DNA of 64,000 bases, taken from positions 372,001-436,000 of the forward strand of contig NZ_CP007541.1 in the NCBI RefSeq assembly GCF_000815025.1. The letters run 5' to 3'. This DNA comes from Coxiella endosymbiont of Amblyomma americanum (GTDB lineage Bacteria > Pseudomonadota > Gammaproteobacteria > Coxiellales > Coxiellaceae). Positions 21,506 through 31,203 of the stretch are shown here, one piece after another (the stretch's first letter is position 1; each line of letters starts with the position of its first letter). Under the pieces are notes generated by a model, which saw nothing but the letters and a program-made list of their open reading frames with translations, ran no database searches and had not been told where the DNA came from. The translations under genes were made by a program, and so were the position numbers.

Positions 21506-22426
21506 TCAAAGTTTGTAACAAGAATTACAATCTTCTGTATCTATTTCTGGTTGCAAAGTGATATGATTAATGCGGTATTTCTTTTGCAAAATAGCCTTTA
21601 AACCTATTAAAAGATCATCCCAAGCTGTTAAATTTTTAATATTTATATGAGCAGAAAGTGCTGTTGTTACTGAGGACAATGTCCAAATATGAATATCATG
21701 CACGGAACTCACACCTTTAAAACGACTGATAGTTTGCGATACTTTATAAACGCTTAAATGACAAGGTACACTTTCCATAAGAATTGTCATAGATTTTTGC
21801 AACAACCGAATGCTAGAAATCATGATTAAAGTGCTAACACAAATAGAAAGCAAAGGGTCAATTGGTGTCCAATGGGTAAAGAAAATGGTAATACCTGAAA
21901 TAAACGTGATAACCGCACCAGAAAGATCACTTATTACATGCAACAAAGTAGCACGAATATTTAATGACTTTATATTACTTGATAGCAAAATCTGAAAAAT
22001 TAAAAGATTGAGGAGAATGCTCACTGTAGAAATAACCATTACAGGAAAACCTTGAACAGAAGATAAAGAATGGTAGTGAAAGCGCTTAATAGCTTGAACA
22101 ATGATAATTAAAGAAATAATAAACATCAGTAGACTGGAAATCCAAGCTGCAATTACTTCTAACCGGCCAAAACCATAACTGTGACGAGGTGATGGAGGAC
22201 GTAAATTAATCCAGGAAGCTAAAATTGTAATGCCCAATGAAACAGCATCAAAAATTGTGTGGCTCGCTTCTCCTAAAAGGGTCAAAGAATGAGCAGTGTA
22301 GCCACTCACTACTTCGATAATAGAAAATCCTATTATAAAAAAAGTTACTAAAATTAGAGTCCAATATGGTGTTGTTGTGTTATTATGAAAATAATAATTT
22401 GATTTATTTTGGCATGTTTTATACAT
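21506..22426 (-). CDS. cation diffusion facilitator (zinc-type efflux)
   Basis: 306 aa with about six membrane segments, exporting Zn2+ or a similar divalent metal in exchange for protons. The two transport-site pairs are seen: ASHTIFD in TM2 (His...Asp) and HVISDLSG in TM5 (His...Asp), the HD-HD pattern of zinc-selective CDF proteins. The residue before Ala in TM2 is Glu where Asp is usual. The cytoplasmic C-terminal domain has VHDIHIWTLSS. The C-terminal tail is Cys rich (DCNSC). Closest in style to ZitB/CzcD; substrate not provable here. Confidence 0.88.
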   Translation of the reverse strand: MYKTCQNKSNYYFHNNTTTPYWTLILVTFFIIGFSIIEVVSGYTAHSLTLLGEASHTIFDAVSLGITILASWINLRPPSPRHSYGFGRLEVIAAWISSLLMFIISLIIIVQAIKRFHYHSLSSVQGFPVMVISTVSILLNLLIFQILLSSNIKSLNIRATLLHVISDLSGAVITFISGITIFFTHWTPIDPLLSICVSTLIMISSIRLLQKSMTILMESVPCHLSVYKVSQTISRFKGVSSVHDIHIWTLSSVTTALSAHINIKNLTAWDDLLIGLKAILQKKYRINHITLQPEIDTEDCNSCYKL

Positions 22427-22589
22427 TTACAACGTTTGCCCCTAAATTTTTCTACTGCTTTTTACACAGACGACGTCTATTTTTACACACTGTGTACGCA
22501 AGATAAGAAGAGTAAAAACCATATCTCTGTGTGAGACATAATATGATTCGAAAAAACGCAGATATATAAAGAGTGCGTGCATCTATACA

Positions 22590-22613
22590 CCCATTATTTA
22601 ACCCATTATTTAA
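22590..22613. repeat. 12-bp tandem duplication at the sohB 3' end
   Basis: The 12-mer CCCATTATTTAA occurs twice head to tail. The copy nearer sohB supplies the sohB stop codon (TAA, read on the minus strand at 22608-22606). It looks like a small slippage duplication of the gene's end. Confidence 0.75.
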
Positions 22614-23610
22614 TAAATGTCCCACTACAAATTTGATAGCAAGCTTGTCTAAAACTATAAGCGAGGCGCTTTCCTAGCGAATATTTTGTTCTATAGTTGA
22701 TTTCGTAGAGATCACACGTTCGGCTAGCATTAAATAGATAGTCATCGCTTGTGATCAACTTGTCAATTAGTTTTAAATGGAAGGCTTGAGAAGCATACCA
22801 ATGTTCTCCAGTAGATATTTTCTCAATATCTACTGACTTACGATGTTCTTTAATGAAATTTTTGAATATTTCATGTGTTTCTTCAACTTCCTGACGTATT
22901 TTCGCTCGTCCTTGTTCAGTATTTTCCCCAAAAAGCGTGAGTGTTCGTTTGTATTCACCAGCTGCAATTTGTTCGAAGTCAATGGATTTTTTTTGTAAAA
23001 ATCGATGAAAATTAGGTAATTGCGCCAATACTCCAATGGAACCTATAATAGCGAAAGGAGCTGCAATAATACAATCCGCCACACTCGCCATTAAATAACC
23101 ACCACTCGCTGCTATTTTATCAACAGATACCAATAGTTTTATATTAGCTGCTTTAATTCTCTGCAATTGAGAAGTCGCCAATCCATAATGATGAACTGTT
23201 CCCCCACCACTTTCAAGACGCAAAAACACTTCATCTTGGTTATTAGCTAGGGTTAGCAAAGCAGTTACTTCTGTACGTAACGCTTCTACAGAAGAGGCAT
23301 GCACATCGCCATGAAAGTTAAGAACAAAAATGCGTTTCACAGATTGTTCTTTCAATTTTTTCTTTTGTTTGTAGTCTTTTTTTTGAGATTTTAGTTGTAA
23401 CTTGAATTCATGCTTGTTTTTAACGACACGGGAAAGAGTACGGTTGTATTCTGCGTATTTTTCATTGAGCTTTTGAATTTCTAATTGACCTTTAACTTTT
23501 CCTTTTGCGTGTGCGAACATATTAAGCAACGCAAAGAGAGCAATTAAAATAATCGCTAATGTGCTAATTAATTTAGCCAGAAATAAACCATAATTAATAA
23601 AAAATTCCAT
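22606..23610 (-). CDS. sohB: S49-family inner-membrane peptidase SohB
   Basis: Signal-peptide-peptidase-like protease. Residues about 8-30 form an N-terminal membrane anchor, followed by a lysine-rich segment. The S49 domain begins at FVLNFHGDV. The nucleophile Ser is in KIAASGGYLMA and the general-base Lys in AAGEYKRTLTLFGE. LESGGGTVHHYGLA matches the family. 334 aa, close to E. coli SohB and shorter than SppA. Confidence 0.92.
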   Translation of the reverse strand: MEFFINYGLFLAKLISTLAIILIALFALLNMFAHAKGKVKGQLEIQKLNEKYAEYNRTLSRVVKNKHEFKLQLKSQKKDYKQKKKLKEQSVKRIFVLNFHGDVHASSVEALRTEVTALLTLANNQDEVFLRLESGGGTVHHYGLATSQLQRIKAANIKLLVSVDKIAASGGYLMASVADCIIAAPFAIIGSIGVLAQLPNFHRFLQKKSIDFEQIAAGEYKRTLTLFGENTEQGRAKIRQEVEETHEIFKNFIKEHRKSVDIEKISTGEHWYASQAFHLKLIDKLITSDDYLFNASRTCDLYEINYRTKYSLGKRLAYSFRQACYQICSGTFIK

Positions 23611-23729
23611 TTTCGCATTATATATTGGTCATTTTCTCATGTAAAGTTGCTTGTGTTTTTAACATCACACCATTCATACAAGATCAGGACGATGCACCAT
23701 TTTACATTGTTTTTATAAAGATTTTTTAA

Positions 23730-25058
23730 TTAAGTTTGAAGAGAAATTTCTTTCATTTCAGGCACTAAACATGTAACTAAAATACCTAGTAAGGAGGCAA
23801 TAGCCATAAAAACCATGATAATTGGTAATCCCATGTTTTTTAACATTATTGGTAAAAAAAAAGCCCCAATAAAAGCGCCAACCTTGCCGATAGCAGCTGA
23901 AAAACCATGAGCTCTAGCGCGTATTTGGGTAGGATATATTTCTGATGGAATTAAAAATGTAGTCGCATTGGGTCCAAAATTAATAAAAAAGAAACTAACA
24001 CCAAATAACCCAACAAATAAAGGCAAGATTCTTCGAATACTTGGAATACTCGCAATTAGTAAATAGCACAAAGCCATAACCGAAAATCCTATTATTTGTA
24101 GACATTTCCGACCTATCTTGTCTACGTAAGTGGCCGAGAAAAAATACCCCGGAACAGCGAAACACAAAAAAATAAGAACCGATAATAAAGTGTGTTCTAA
24201 TAAAGATGTATGTGGATTGATAGTATTCATAATGAGAACAGAAGATATTCCATTACCATAAAGTACTACATCCAATAGAAACCATGCGCCACCTGTACCA
24301 AGTAAGCACTTTAGCCATTTTAAAGAAAATAATTTTTCTGGTATATCAACGGCAATTGTAATTTTATCTTCATGTCCTGTTAAAACACTTACAACTCGAC
24401 TTACTTCAAGGGGATATCGCTTACTAAGCAAAAATCGTGGAGTTTCCGCTATTTTCCTTCGTAAATAGAATACAGAAGCTGCTGGAAGTGCCCCAAAAGC
24501 CAATAATATGCGCCAGATATACAAGTAAGGCACATGTAAGATCATCAGAAAAGAGGTAAAAAGGGGGCCGACAATTAATCCAACAGCTTGCATGGCAAAA
24601 ACAAGGAGTACTAAAAATCCTCGGTTCTTTCGATTGGCATACTCACTAGCTACTACAGCACTAGTAGGATAATCACCTCCGATACCAATGCCTACCAGAA
24701 TACGCGAGATTAAAAGCCAAATGTAAGAAGGTGAGAAAGCGGAAAGCAATGCACCGATAAATAAAATACACACTTCGACACCGTACATTGTTTTTCGACC
24801 AAATGCATCGGAACACCAACCAAAAACCACAGCACCAAAGGCCGCTGAAGCCAAGGAAGCTCCATTAAGCAAAGCAATTTGACTGTTAGTGAGATGCCAT
24901 AAAGGCATTAACAATGTAGTAACCACTCCAACAACAAATAAATCATAAGCATCTGTAAAAAAACCCATTCCTGCAGTACCAACCATCTTCCAATGTAGTC
25001 GATTAAGTTTCTGTTCATCTAATTCAAGTACCCATCGCTCATCTTGATTAATACTCAT
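23730..25058 (-). CDS. MFS transporter, phosphate/sugar-type
   Basis: 442 aa with about twelve membrane segments. MFS signatures: DAFGRKTMYG in the loop between TM2 and TM3, RILVGIGIGGDYPTSA in TM4, and DKIGRKCLQ in the second half. The GIGIGGDYP block and GFFTDAYDLF in TM1 resemble the phosphate:H+ symporter group and related organic-acid carriers. The exact substrate cannot be settled. GAGG-type ribosome binding site before the ATG. Stands alone on the minus strand. Confidence 0.82.
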   Translation of the reverse strand: MSINQDERWVLELDEQKLNRLHWKMVGTAGMGFFTDAYDLFVVGVVTTLLMPLWHLTNSQIALLNGASLASAAFGAVVFGWCSDAFGRKTMYGVEVCILFIGALLSAFSPSYIWLLISRILVGIGIGGDYPTSAVVASEYANRKNRGFLVLLVFAMQAVGLIVGPLFTSFLMILHVPYLYIWRILLAFGALPAASVFYLRRKIAETPRFLLSKRYPLEVSRVVSVLTGHEDKITIAVDIPEKLFSLKWLKCLLGTGGAWFLLDVVLYGNGISSVLIMNTINPHTSLLEHTLLSVLIFLCFAVPGYFFSATYVDKIGRKCLQIIGFSVMALCYLLIASIPSIRRILPLFVGLFGVSFFFINFGPNATTFLIPSEIYPTQIRARAHGFSAAIGKVGAFIGAFFLPIMLKNMGLPIIMVFMAIASLLGILVTCLVPEMKEISLQT

Positions 25059-25080
25059 TTATTCCTCATACTGACGTTAA

Positions 25081-25248
25081 TTAAATGATCATAACAGGTA
25101 ATAATGACGATTTTATGACAATTTCTTTCAAAGAAAACACAGAATACTTTTTTTGTACATTAAAAGAAGTGTTGATAATCCTTGCTAAATTATGATCTAA
25201 TGACTGTACTTGACGGTTTCTTTCAAGAATTCCATCTTTCTGTTTCAT
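25081..25248 (-). other. possible coding remnant, coiled-coil-like, unassigned
   Basis: A 55-codon minus-strand frame from ATG to TAA, open somewhat further upstream (to about 25284). Its translation is charged and helical in style (MKQKDGILERNRQVQSLDHN). I do not recognise it. It could be the tail of a decayed gene or a chance frame; the lack of a ribosome binding site favours a remnant. Confidence 0.3.
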
Positions 25249-25417
25249 TAATAAATTGTCCGTTGTAAGTTCATTTAATTTATCGTTAAATTAATATATT
25301 TTATGTTTCTAAAGTAATAGTTTTTACTCAATGTATTACTTTATTCAATCGCAAATTAGTGCGTAGTTATTTGATAATTATATAATCACTTATCGTAAAG
25401 TCATGATGGTTTAATAC

Positions 25418-25722
25418 TTAATGCAACAATAAAGTAGACTCTCCACACGCAATAACCTTTCTTTCTGTAATTACGTTCAAAGTAACATGGGGTTTAGTAA
25501 TTTATAAACCACCAACTTCCATTGTAATCTTACTCTCTTCTGCAAATTTAGCAGCAAGTATTGGTTCTTTCGAAAATCAACTTGTTTTTTCAATTCGCTA
25601 AAAATTATTGAGTAAGCTAAATATCGATTTTTATGTAACATCCGTTTAAGAAAATAAGATTCAATTATTAATATGCGATGAACTTCTTTTTTTTCCCATT
25701 GATTTGCTTCAACGAAACGAGG
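25418..25722 (-). pseudogene. decayed protein-coding gene of unknown family
   Basis: Conceptual translation of about 100 residues on the minus strand. One frame runs from 25722 (PRFVEANQWEKKEVHRI...) to about 25578. After a frameshift near 25576 a second frame gives EPILAAKFAEESKITMEVGGL. It then meets a TAA at 25504-25502 and continues in the same frame as TKPHVTLNVITERKVIACG to a TAA at 25420-25418. The composition looks protein-like and unlike random AT-rich translation. I cannot name the family. It lies between the MFS gene and tRNA-Pro, where a functional relative may have an intact gene. Confidence 0.4.
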
Positions 25723-25813
25723 CTAACATTTTATTCAATTATTTACTTAATCGTTGTGTGCCTAGACATATAAATTCAATTTTTTGAAATAAACTACACT
25801 ATTTTAACTAAAA

Positions 25814-25888
25814 TCGGGATGAAAGGATTTGAACCTCTGACCCCTGCCTCCCGAAGGCAGTGCTCTAACCAGTCTGAGCTACACCCCG
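25814..25888 (-). tRNA. tRNA-Pro (anticodon CGG)
   Basis: 75-nt cloverleaf read on the minus strand. The acceptor CGGGGTG pairs with CATCCCG (one G-T pair). The D arm contains GCTCAGACTGG, the anticodon arm is CTGCC-TTCGGGA-GGCAG, and the T arm is AGAGGTTCAAATCCTTT. The loop places CGG at positions 34-36. The discriminator is A. CCA is not encoded, so it must be added by a nucleotidyltransferase. About 225 bp of empty spacer separate it from rplU. Confidence 0.96.
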
Positions 25889-26113
25889 TAACTTACAAAA
25901 GGTATTATTCTTAACAGTTACAAGTATATAATTATATGAAAAAATATACGCCACTAGAAGTGCTTTAATAATCATACAAATAAAATTAATTTCTATTCTG
26001 GATCTTACCACTAAAAATTTTCTCCAGATTAACAAGATCTACTGTATTCTGAATCATTTGCTAGGTAATGCAAGATTTCGTAAAATGTATTTTTCTATAG
26101 GAGAATTAGTGCA

Positions 26114-26482
26114 ATGTATGCAATCATGAAGACTGGTGGTAAGCAATATCGAGTTACTGAGGGTCAAATACTGAAGATAGACAAATTAACTCAAGACATT
26201 GGCAGTTTAGTGGAGTTTAATGAGGTACTGCTCTTTGAACAAGATAATAAATTGCATATTGGATCACCTAAAGTACGAGGCGCCAAAGTAGTAGCAGAAA
26301 TTGTTAACAAAAGTCGAGCGACTAAAATTAATATTATAAAATTCAAGCGTCGTAAGCATCACATGAAGCGTATGGGACACCGACAACATTTTACGGCCGT
26401 AAAAGTTGTCGGTATCATCCTTGATGATAAAGAAGAAAAAAATAAAAAGGAAAATAACAATAAAAAAGAGGTTAGTATTTAG
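26114..26482 (+). CDS. rplU: 50S ribosomal protein L21
   Basis: Begins [18 protein letters not shown], the L21 N-terminus, and contains [18 protein letters not shown], the 23S-binding stretch. L21 is usually about 103 aa; this copy is 122 because of a Lys/Asn/Glu-rich tail from about residue 104 ([17 protein letters not shown]). The tail looks like a lost stop followed by AT-rich readthrough. The TAG stop overlaps the GTG start of rpmA by one base, so the operon is tightly coupled. Confidence 0.96.
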   Translation: MYAIMKTGGKQYRVTEGQILKIDKLTQDIGSLVEFNEVLLFEQDNKLHIGSPKVRGAKVVAEIVNKSRATKINIIKFKRRKHHMKRMGHRQHFTAVKVVGIILDDKEEKNKKENNNKKEVSI

Positions 26483-26751
26483 TGGCTCATAAAAAAGCAG
26501 GCGGTAGTACACGAAATGGTCGTGATTCTAACCCCAAAATGTTAGGTGTAAAGCGGTTTGGGGGTGAAAAAGTGGTTTCTGGTAATATTATTGTCCGACA
26601 ACGGGGTACACATTACCATCCAGGAAAAAATGTTGGTATAGGTCGAGACCATACCCTATATGCCTTAATTGATGGAGAAATTAGATTCACTTTTAATAAA
26701 ATTAGACGTCGCAATTATATTGTCGTTATACCCATCAATAAGGTGGTTTAG
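26482..26751 (+). CDS. rpmA: 50S ribosomal protein L27
   Basis: Starts at GTG, overlapping the rplU stop by one base, and gives [16 protein letters not shown], the conserved N-terminal tail that reaches the peptidyl transferase centre. [20 protein letters not shown] and [17 protein letters not shown] complete the family signature. 89 aa, normal. No N-terminal cleavage extension of the Firmicutes type. Confidence 0.97.
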   Translation: MAHKKAGGSTRNGRDSNPKMLGVKRFGGEKVVSGNIIVRQRGTHYHPGKNVGIGRDHTLYALIDGEIRFTFNKIRRRNYIVVIPINKVV

Positions 26752-26818
26752 TTTCCTAAGAAAGTTTTGTTTAATTTTATTTAATCATTTTAAGAAAACA
26801 CGATTATTCCAAAAAGTT

Positions 26819-27868
26819 ATGAAATTTATAGATGAGGTGTTAATACAAGTAGAAGGTGGAAACGGAGGGGATGGATGTTTAAGTTTTCGTCGAGAAAAGT
26901 TTATTTCTAGAGGAGGGCCTGACGGTGGTAATGGTGGTGATGGTGGAAGCGTTTATTTAATCGCAAATAAATCTGTAAATACATTAGTGCGATTTTGTTA
27001 TCAAAGAATATTGAAAGCACAAGATGGTCAATCAGGTATGAATAGTGTTTGCAGTGGAAAACGAGGAGCAGATTTAGTGGTCTCTGTTCCTATAGGAACA
27101 GGTGTGTATTATAAAGGAACAGGAAAAGAGGAGTTAATGAGTAGTTTAATTAAGGATAATCAGAAGCTTTGTGTAGCGAGAGGGGGAAAGCATGGTTTAG
27201 GGAATATCCATTTTAAAAGCAGTATAAATCGTGCTCCTCGAAAAAGAACTTTTGGAAAAAAAGGCGAGAAACGTACACTAAAATTAGAATTGAGGTTGTT
27301 AGCTGATGTGGGATTATTAGGACTACCAAACGCAGGAAAGTCTACTTTTTTGCGTTCGATTTCAAAAGCTACTCCAAAAATTGCTGACTATCCATTTACT
27401 ACTCTTTACCCTAATCTTGGAATGGCGCATGTTGAAAAATATCATAGTTTTACTGTCGCAGATATACCAGGTATTATTAAAGGATCTAGTACGGGAGTAG
27501 GACTTGGTACTCAGTTTTTAAAACACATTGAGAGAACGCATATTTTGTTACACGTCGTCGATATCTCTCCCATAGTAACTGACATTGATCTAGTAATCCA
27601 ATCTATACGAGTAATTACAGAGGAACTCAAGGGGTTTAATTGTAAACTGTTAGAAAAATCGCGATGGTTAGTATTTAATAAAATAGATTTGCTTTCTAAC
27701 AAAGCAATTGAAGAACAATGCAAGAGAATTGTTAAACGACTTAGCTGGCGTGGCCCGGTTTATACAATTTCAGCTATAAAAAAGGAAGGGACACAGCAGC
27801 TTTGTAACGAATTGAGCAAATTCTTGTATGGGAAAAATACGATGGAACGTAAAAAACGACATTTCTGA
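26819..27868 (+). CDS. obg: GTPase Obg/CgtA
   Basis: Essential GTPase linking 50S assembly with growth state. The glycine-rich Obg domain starts at [19 protein letters not shown] and contains [14 protein letters not shown]. The G domain has the P-loop [21 protein letters not shown] and NKIDLL (NKxD). I use the ATG at 26819 because the protein then begins exactly as the family does; an upstream in-frame ATG at 26669 lies inside rpmA. The 349-aa product lacks most of the variable C-terminal tail found in E. coli ObgE. Confidence 0.95.
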   Translation: MKFIDEVLIQVEGGNGGDGCLSFRREKFISRGGPDGGNGGDGGSVYLIANKSVNTLVRFCYQRILKAQDGQSGMNSVCSGKRGADLVVSVPIGTGVYYKGTGKEELMSSLIKDNQKLCVARGGKHGLGNIHFKSSINRAPRKRTFGKKGEKRTLKLELRLLADVGLLGLPNAGKSTFLRSISKATPKIADYPFTTLYPNLGMAHVEKYHSFTVADIPGIIKGSSTGVGLGTQFLKHIERTHILLHVVDISPIVTDIDLVIQSIRVITEELKGFNCKLLEKSRWLVFNKIDLLSNKAIEEQCKRIVKRLSWRGPVYTISAIKKEGTQQLCNELSKFLYGKNTMERKKRHF

Positions 27869-27878
27869 TTCAGGATTT

Positions 27879-28202
27879 TTAGTTACGATTTTCGGGTATT
27901 CCAGTTTTTAATCCTTTTATAATTCGTGATTTAGCAGAAAGCAGGACTTTTAAACGATTTACTCTATTAGCATGGACAATTCGCTTTCTTGCAGCCCTGT
28001 CAAGCAGTTGAAAGGCTTTTTGGGAAATACTTTGCATAGCCGATGAACTTGTTGACAAACCTTCACCTTTACTTTGTAACTGTTGTAGACTTTGTAACGT
28101 TTTTTTTATAATGGTACGCACAGAGGAGCGCTTGCTTGCGTTACGCAACTGTCGCCTTTTATTTTGCCGGACTCGCTTCATTGCTTGCAGGGAATTAGCC
28201 AC
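27879..28202 (-). CDS. rpsT: 30S ribosomal protein S20
   Basis: Primary 16S rRNA-binding protein. After the GTG at 28202 the sequence reads MANSLQAMKRVRQNKRRQL, the S20 N-terminus. Two earlier in-frame GTGs (28208, 28211) are possible but would add residues not found in the family. At about 107 aa it is longer than the usual 87-90, with an extended basic C-terminus (KSRIIKGLKTGIPENRN). It ends 10 bp from the convergent obg gene and is divergent from murJ. Confidence 0.94.
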   Translation of the reverse strand: MANSLQAMKRVRQNKRRQLRNASKRSSVRTIIKKTLQSLQQLQSKGEGLSTSSSAMQSISQKAFQLLDRAARKRIVHANRVNRLKVLLSAKSRIIKGLKTGIPENRN

Positions 28203-28335
28203 ACACACCACCCTCGAAGTGCTTATCTAACCTCAGTAAAATTGTACTGTTCTATATAACATATGTCAATAGAAAAAATCTATATTATCTTTTATCATTA
28301 AATTCTAATATATTTTAGTCAGTAAAAGCTTTTTT

Positions 28336-29889
28336 ATGAGTTATAAATTGTTTAAATCTACACTAACTGTTTCTAGCATGACTTTTATTTCTCGTTTACT
28401 GGGATTCATACGTGACGTGATGTTTGCTATGGTTTTTGGTGCTAGCCCTGATTTTGACGCCTTTATCGTTGCTTTTAAAATTCCTAATTGCATGCGTAGA
28501 TTGTTCGGTGAAGGAGCTTTTACTCAAGCTTTTGTGCCTATATTATCGGAATATCAAGCATTTTCTTTTCGCAAAGAAATGCACCAATTTATCCATGCAA
28601 TTACCGGCAGTTTAAGTACAGTTGTTTTACTAATTGTCTTACTCATTGAGCTTACTGCTTCTTGGATCACTATGGTATTTGCACCAGGATTTACACATGA
28701 TTCTATACGATTGGATTGTTCCATTCATATGTTGCGCATAACGTCTCCTTATTTATTATTAATTACTTTAACTACTTTTACAGGAGCTGTATTAAACACT
28801 TTTAATCGATTTGCTGTATCAGCTTTCACTCCGATGCTATTAAACGTTGTTATGATCATAACAGTATGGTTTTATGTGCCATCTCCAACTTCTATTCATG
28901 CCTTAGCTTGGAGTGTGTTAGTTGGTGGAATCTTGCAATTGGCAGTTCAATCGTTCTTTTTATACCATCGTTTGGGATTTATCCCAATTCCTAAATGGCG
29001 GTGGTATGATCCTGGTGTAATACGGGTTTTAAAACTAATGGTGCCTACACTACTTGGTGTTTCTGTTGCACAAATCAGCTTGTTAGTTGATAATTTTTTT
29101 GCTTCCTTTTTAGAAGTTGGCAGTATTTCATGGTTGTATTATTCCGATCGATTAACATATTTACCTCTCGGTATTATTGGAGTTGCGTTATCGACTGTGG
29201 TATTACCTAGTTTATCATGGTGCTACAATTTACAATCTGCAAATTCTTATTCAGCTACACTGGATTGGGCGTTGAGAACGGTATCATTAATTGGTATTCC
29301 TGCCGCTGTGGCTTTGTTTATTTTATCAGGTCCTGTATTAACAACGTTAATTTATCATGGGGCTTTTACGGCACGAGATGTCCTGATGACTCAGAAAAGC
29401 TTACTGGCGTTTTCAGTAGGTTTGCCATGGTTTATGTTTGTTAAAGTGTTGGCTTCTGCTTTTTACGCACGTCAGAATGTAAAAACACCGGCAAAAATTG
29501 CGATAATAGCAATGGGAATCAATCTTTTTTTAAATATATTGCTCATTCATCCTCTTGCTCATGCAGGACTTGCTTTATCTACTTCTCTGTCTTCGGCTTT
29601 TAATGCAGGATTTCTTTTATATTCCTTATGGCGACGTTCAATTTATAAATTAACTGCAAAGTGGGCGAAATTTTTTCTTCAACTATTAACGGCTAATTTT
29701 ATGATGGGTCTTATTATTTTTCAATTTTCGGAGAACATTATGCAGTGGTTCACTTGGTCCATAGAAGAACGTGTTTTTCATTTATTAGGTGTTATTCTGC
29801 TAGGTAGTTTTACTTATTTGGGAACATTGTGGATTATGGGCTTAAGATTTTCTGATCTTAAGCCATCGATAATGATAGATAAAGCATGA
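28336..29889 (+). CDS. murJ: lipid II flippase MurJ
   Basis: Flips the peptidoglycan precursor lipid II across the inner membrane. 517 aa with about 14 hydrophobic segments, MOP superfamily. The N-terminal signature is complete: SRLLGFIRDVMFAMVFGA, DAFIVAFKIPN and LFGEGAFTQAFVP. The essential Arg residues in TM1-2 regions are present. Its TGA overlaps the ribF start by four bases, which is the common murJ-ribF arrangement next to rpsT. Confidence 0.95.
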   Translation: MSYKLFKSTLTVSSMTFISRLLGFIRDVMFAMVFGASPDFDAFIVAFKIPNCMRRLFGEGAFTQAFVPILSEYQAFSFRKEMHQFIHAITGSLSTVVLLIVLLIELTASWITMVFAPGFTHDSIRLDCSIHMLRITSPYLLLITLTTFTGAVLNTFNRFAVSAFTPMLLNVVMIITVWFYVPSPTSIHALAWSVLVGGILQLAVQSFFLYHRLGFIPIPKWRWYDPGVIRVLKLMVPTLLGVSVAQISLLVDNFFASFLEVGSISWLYYSDRLTYLPLGIIGVALSTVVLPSLSWCYNLQSANSYSATLDWALRTVSLIGIPAAVALFILSGPVLTTLIYHGAFTARDVLMTQKSLLAFSVGLPWFMFVKVLASAFYARQNVKTPAKIAIIAMGINLFLNILLIHPLAHAGLALSTSLSSAFNAGFLLYSLWRRSIYKLTAKWAKFFLQLLTANFMMGLIIFQFSENIMQWFTWSIEERVFHLLGVILLGSFTYLGTLWIMGLRFSDLKPSIMIDKA

Positions 29890-30824
29890 TAAAACTAATA
29901 CGCGGTAAATACCCTTACCTTATAAAAAATATAAATAATAGCGTTGTTACTTTAGGAAATTTTGATGGTATGCACCTAGGGCATCAATCACTACTTAGGA
30001 AATTAAGATCTTTAGGACGAGCGTTAAATTTACCCATAGCAGTAATTATTTTTGAACCGCAACCGAGAGAATTTTTTTCAAAAAACGTAAGCCCAAGATT
30101 GATGCGTTTTCGCGAAAAATGGTCGGCATTTCAATTGTGGAACATTGACTTTCTTATATGTCTTCATTTTAATCAAATATTAGCAAATTTACCCCCTGAG
30201 AATTTTGTTAAAGAAATTTTAGTAAATCAATTGGGAGTACGAGCTATTGTCATAGGGGATGATTATCGGTTTGGAGCTAAACGTACAGGAAATTTTCAGT
30301 TGCTTAGAAAACTTGGAAAATTTTATTGTTTTAGAGTTATAGAAATGGCATCTGTTTTATATAAAAATCAAAGAATTAGCAGTACTTGGATACGTCATGC
30401 GCTAGAAATAGGGAACTTGGGTTTAGCGCAGAACTTACTAGGTCATCCTTATTGGCTTTTTGGTAAAGTGATTGTTGGTGAAAAACGAGGTCGTGTATTA
30501 GGTTTTCCAACGGCTAATATTGATTTACGTAGAGAAAGGGTACCATTAACAGGTATTTTTGTAATTCGAGCATATTTAGAAAATAGAACTTTTCAAGGAG
30601 TAGCTAGTGTAGGAGTACGTCCGACTTTTGGCGGTACTCGCATTTTATTGGAAGCATATCTCTTTAATTTTTCTTGTGATATTTATGGTCACTACTTGCG
30701 AGTCGAATTTTTATATAAATTGCGATCCGAAGAATATTTTTCATCAGTAGACGCTTTAGTAAAGCAGATGCATCAAGATGTACTAAAGGCAAAGTATTTT
30801 TTAAGTAAAAAATACCGATGCTAA
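29886..30824 (+). CDS. ribF: riboflavin kinase / FAD synthetase
   Basis: Makes FMN from riboflavin and FAD from FMN. The N-terminal adenylyltransferase domain has VTLGNFDGMHLGHQSLL (nucleotidyl-transfer HxGH-like motif), VIIFEPQPREFF and VIGDDYRFG; the linker has ISSTWIRHALEIG. The C-terminal kinase domain has KRGRVLGFPTANI, GIFVIRAYLEN and YGHYLRVEFLYKLR. 312 aa, complete. Coupled to murJ by a 4-bp overlap. Confidence 0.96.
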   Translation: MIKLIRGKYPYLIKNINNSVVTLGNFDGMHLGHQSLLRKLRSLGRALNLPIAVIIFEPQPREFFSKNVSPRLMRFREKWSAFQLWNIDFLICLHFNQILANLPPENFVKEILVNQLGVRAIVIGDDYRFGAKRTGNFQLLRKLGKFYCFRVIEMASVLYKNQRISSTWIRHALEIGNLGLAQNLLGHPYWLFGKVIVGEKRGRVLGFPTANIDLRRERVPLTGIFVIRAYLENRTFQGVASVGVRPTFGGTRILLEAYLFNFSCDIYGHYLRVEFLYKLRSEEYFSSVDALVKQMHQDVLKAKYFLSKKYRC

Positions 30825-31203
30825 CAATATTCGCTAGAAATACACATATTGATTTATAATTTTAATGCACGATAAGTGACATGATTTAGTATGATTTTTA
30901 TTTGCTAAGATGGGCATGGAGACCGAGCGCTGAAGATTATTATTGCAGATTATTTTAAAAATACTCAAATGATGGGGCAGCAGTGTTTTAAAGAAGATAA
31001 ATTAGCTACAATATAGATATATACAGTGTTTTTAAAAAATGAATTTATTTAGAAAATATATATGTTATTCATGTTAATTGCAGTTAGTGTGTAAAATTAA
31101 GTTACTTGTGTGTATCCGGTTTTTATTTAGTGATTTCTTCTTTTGGTTAGTTCTAAGCTTTTAAACGGTACAACAGTGGAAACGGTGAAGTGTGGTATGA
31201 TCA
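30825..31203. other. non-coding spacer between ribF and ileS
   Basis: About 380 bp. ribF-ileS is usually close-packed, so this gap is itself unusual. I see no reading frame or RNA feature in it, and no T-box-like structure. Confidence 0.45.

Noticed and set aside
26669-26818. In-frame upstream extension of obg by 50 codons
   Set aside because: It lies inside rpmA, is hydrophobic and unlike Obg; the family start is the ATG at 26819.
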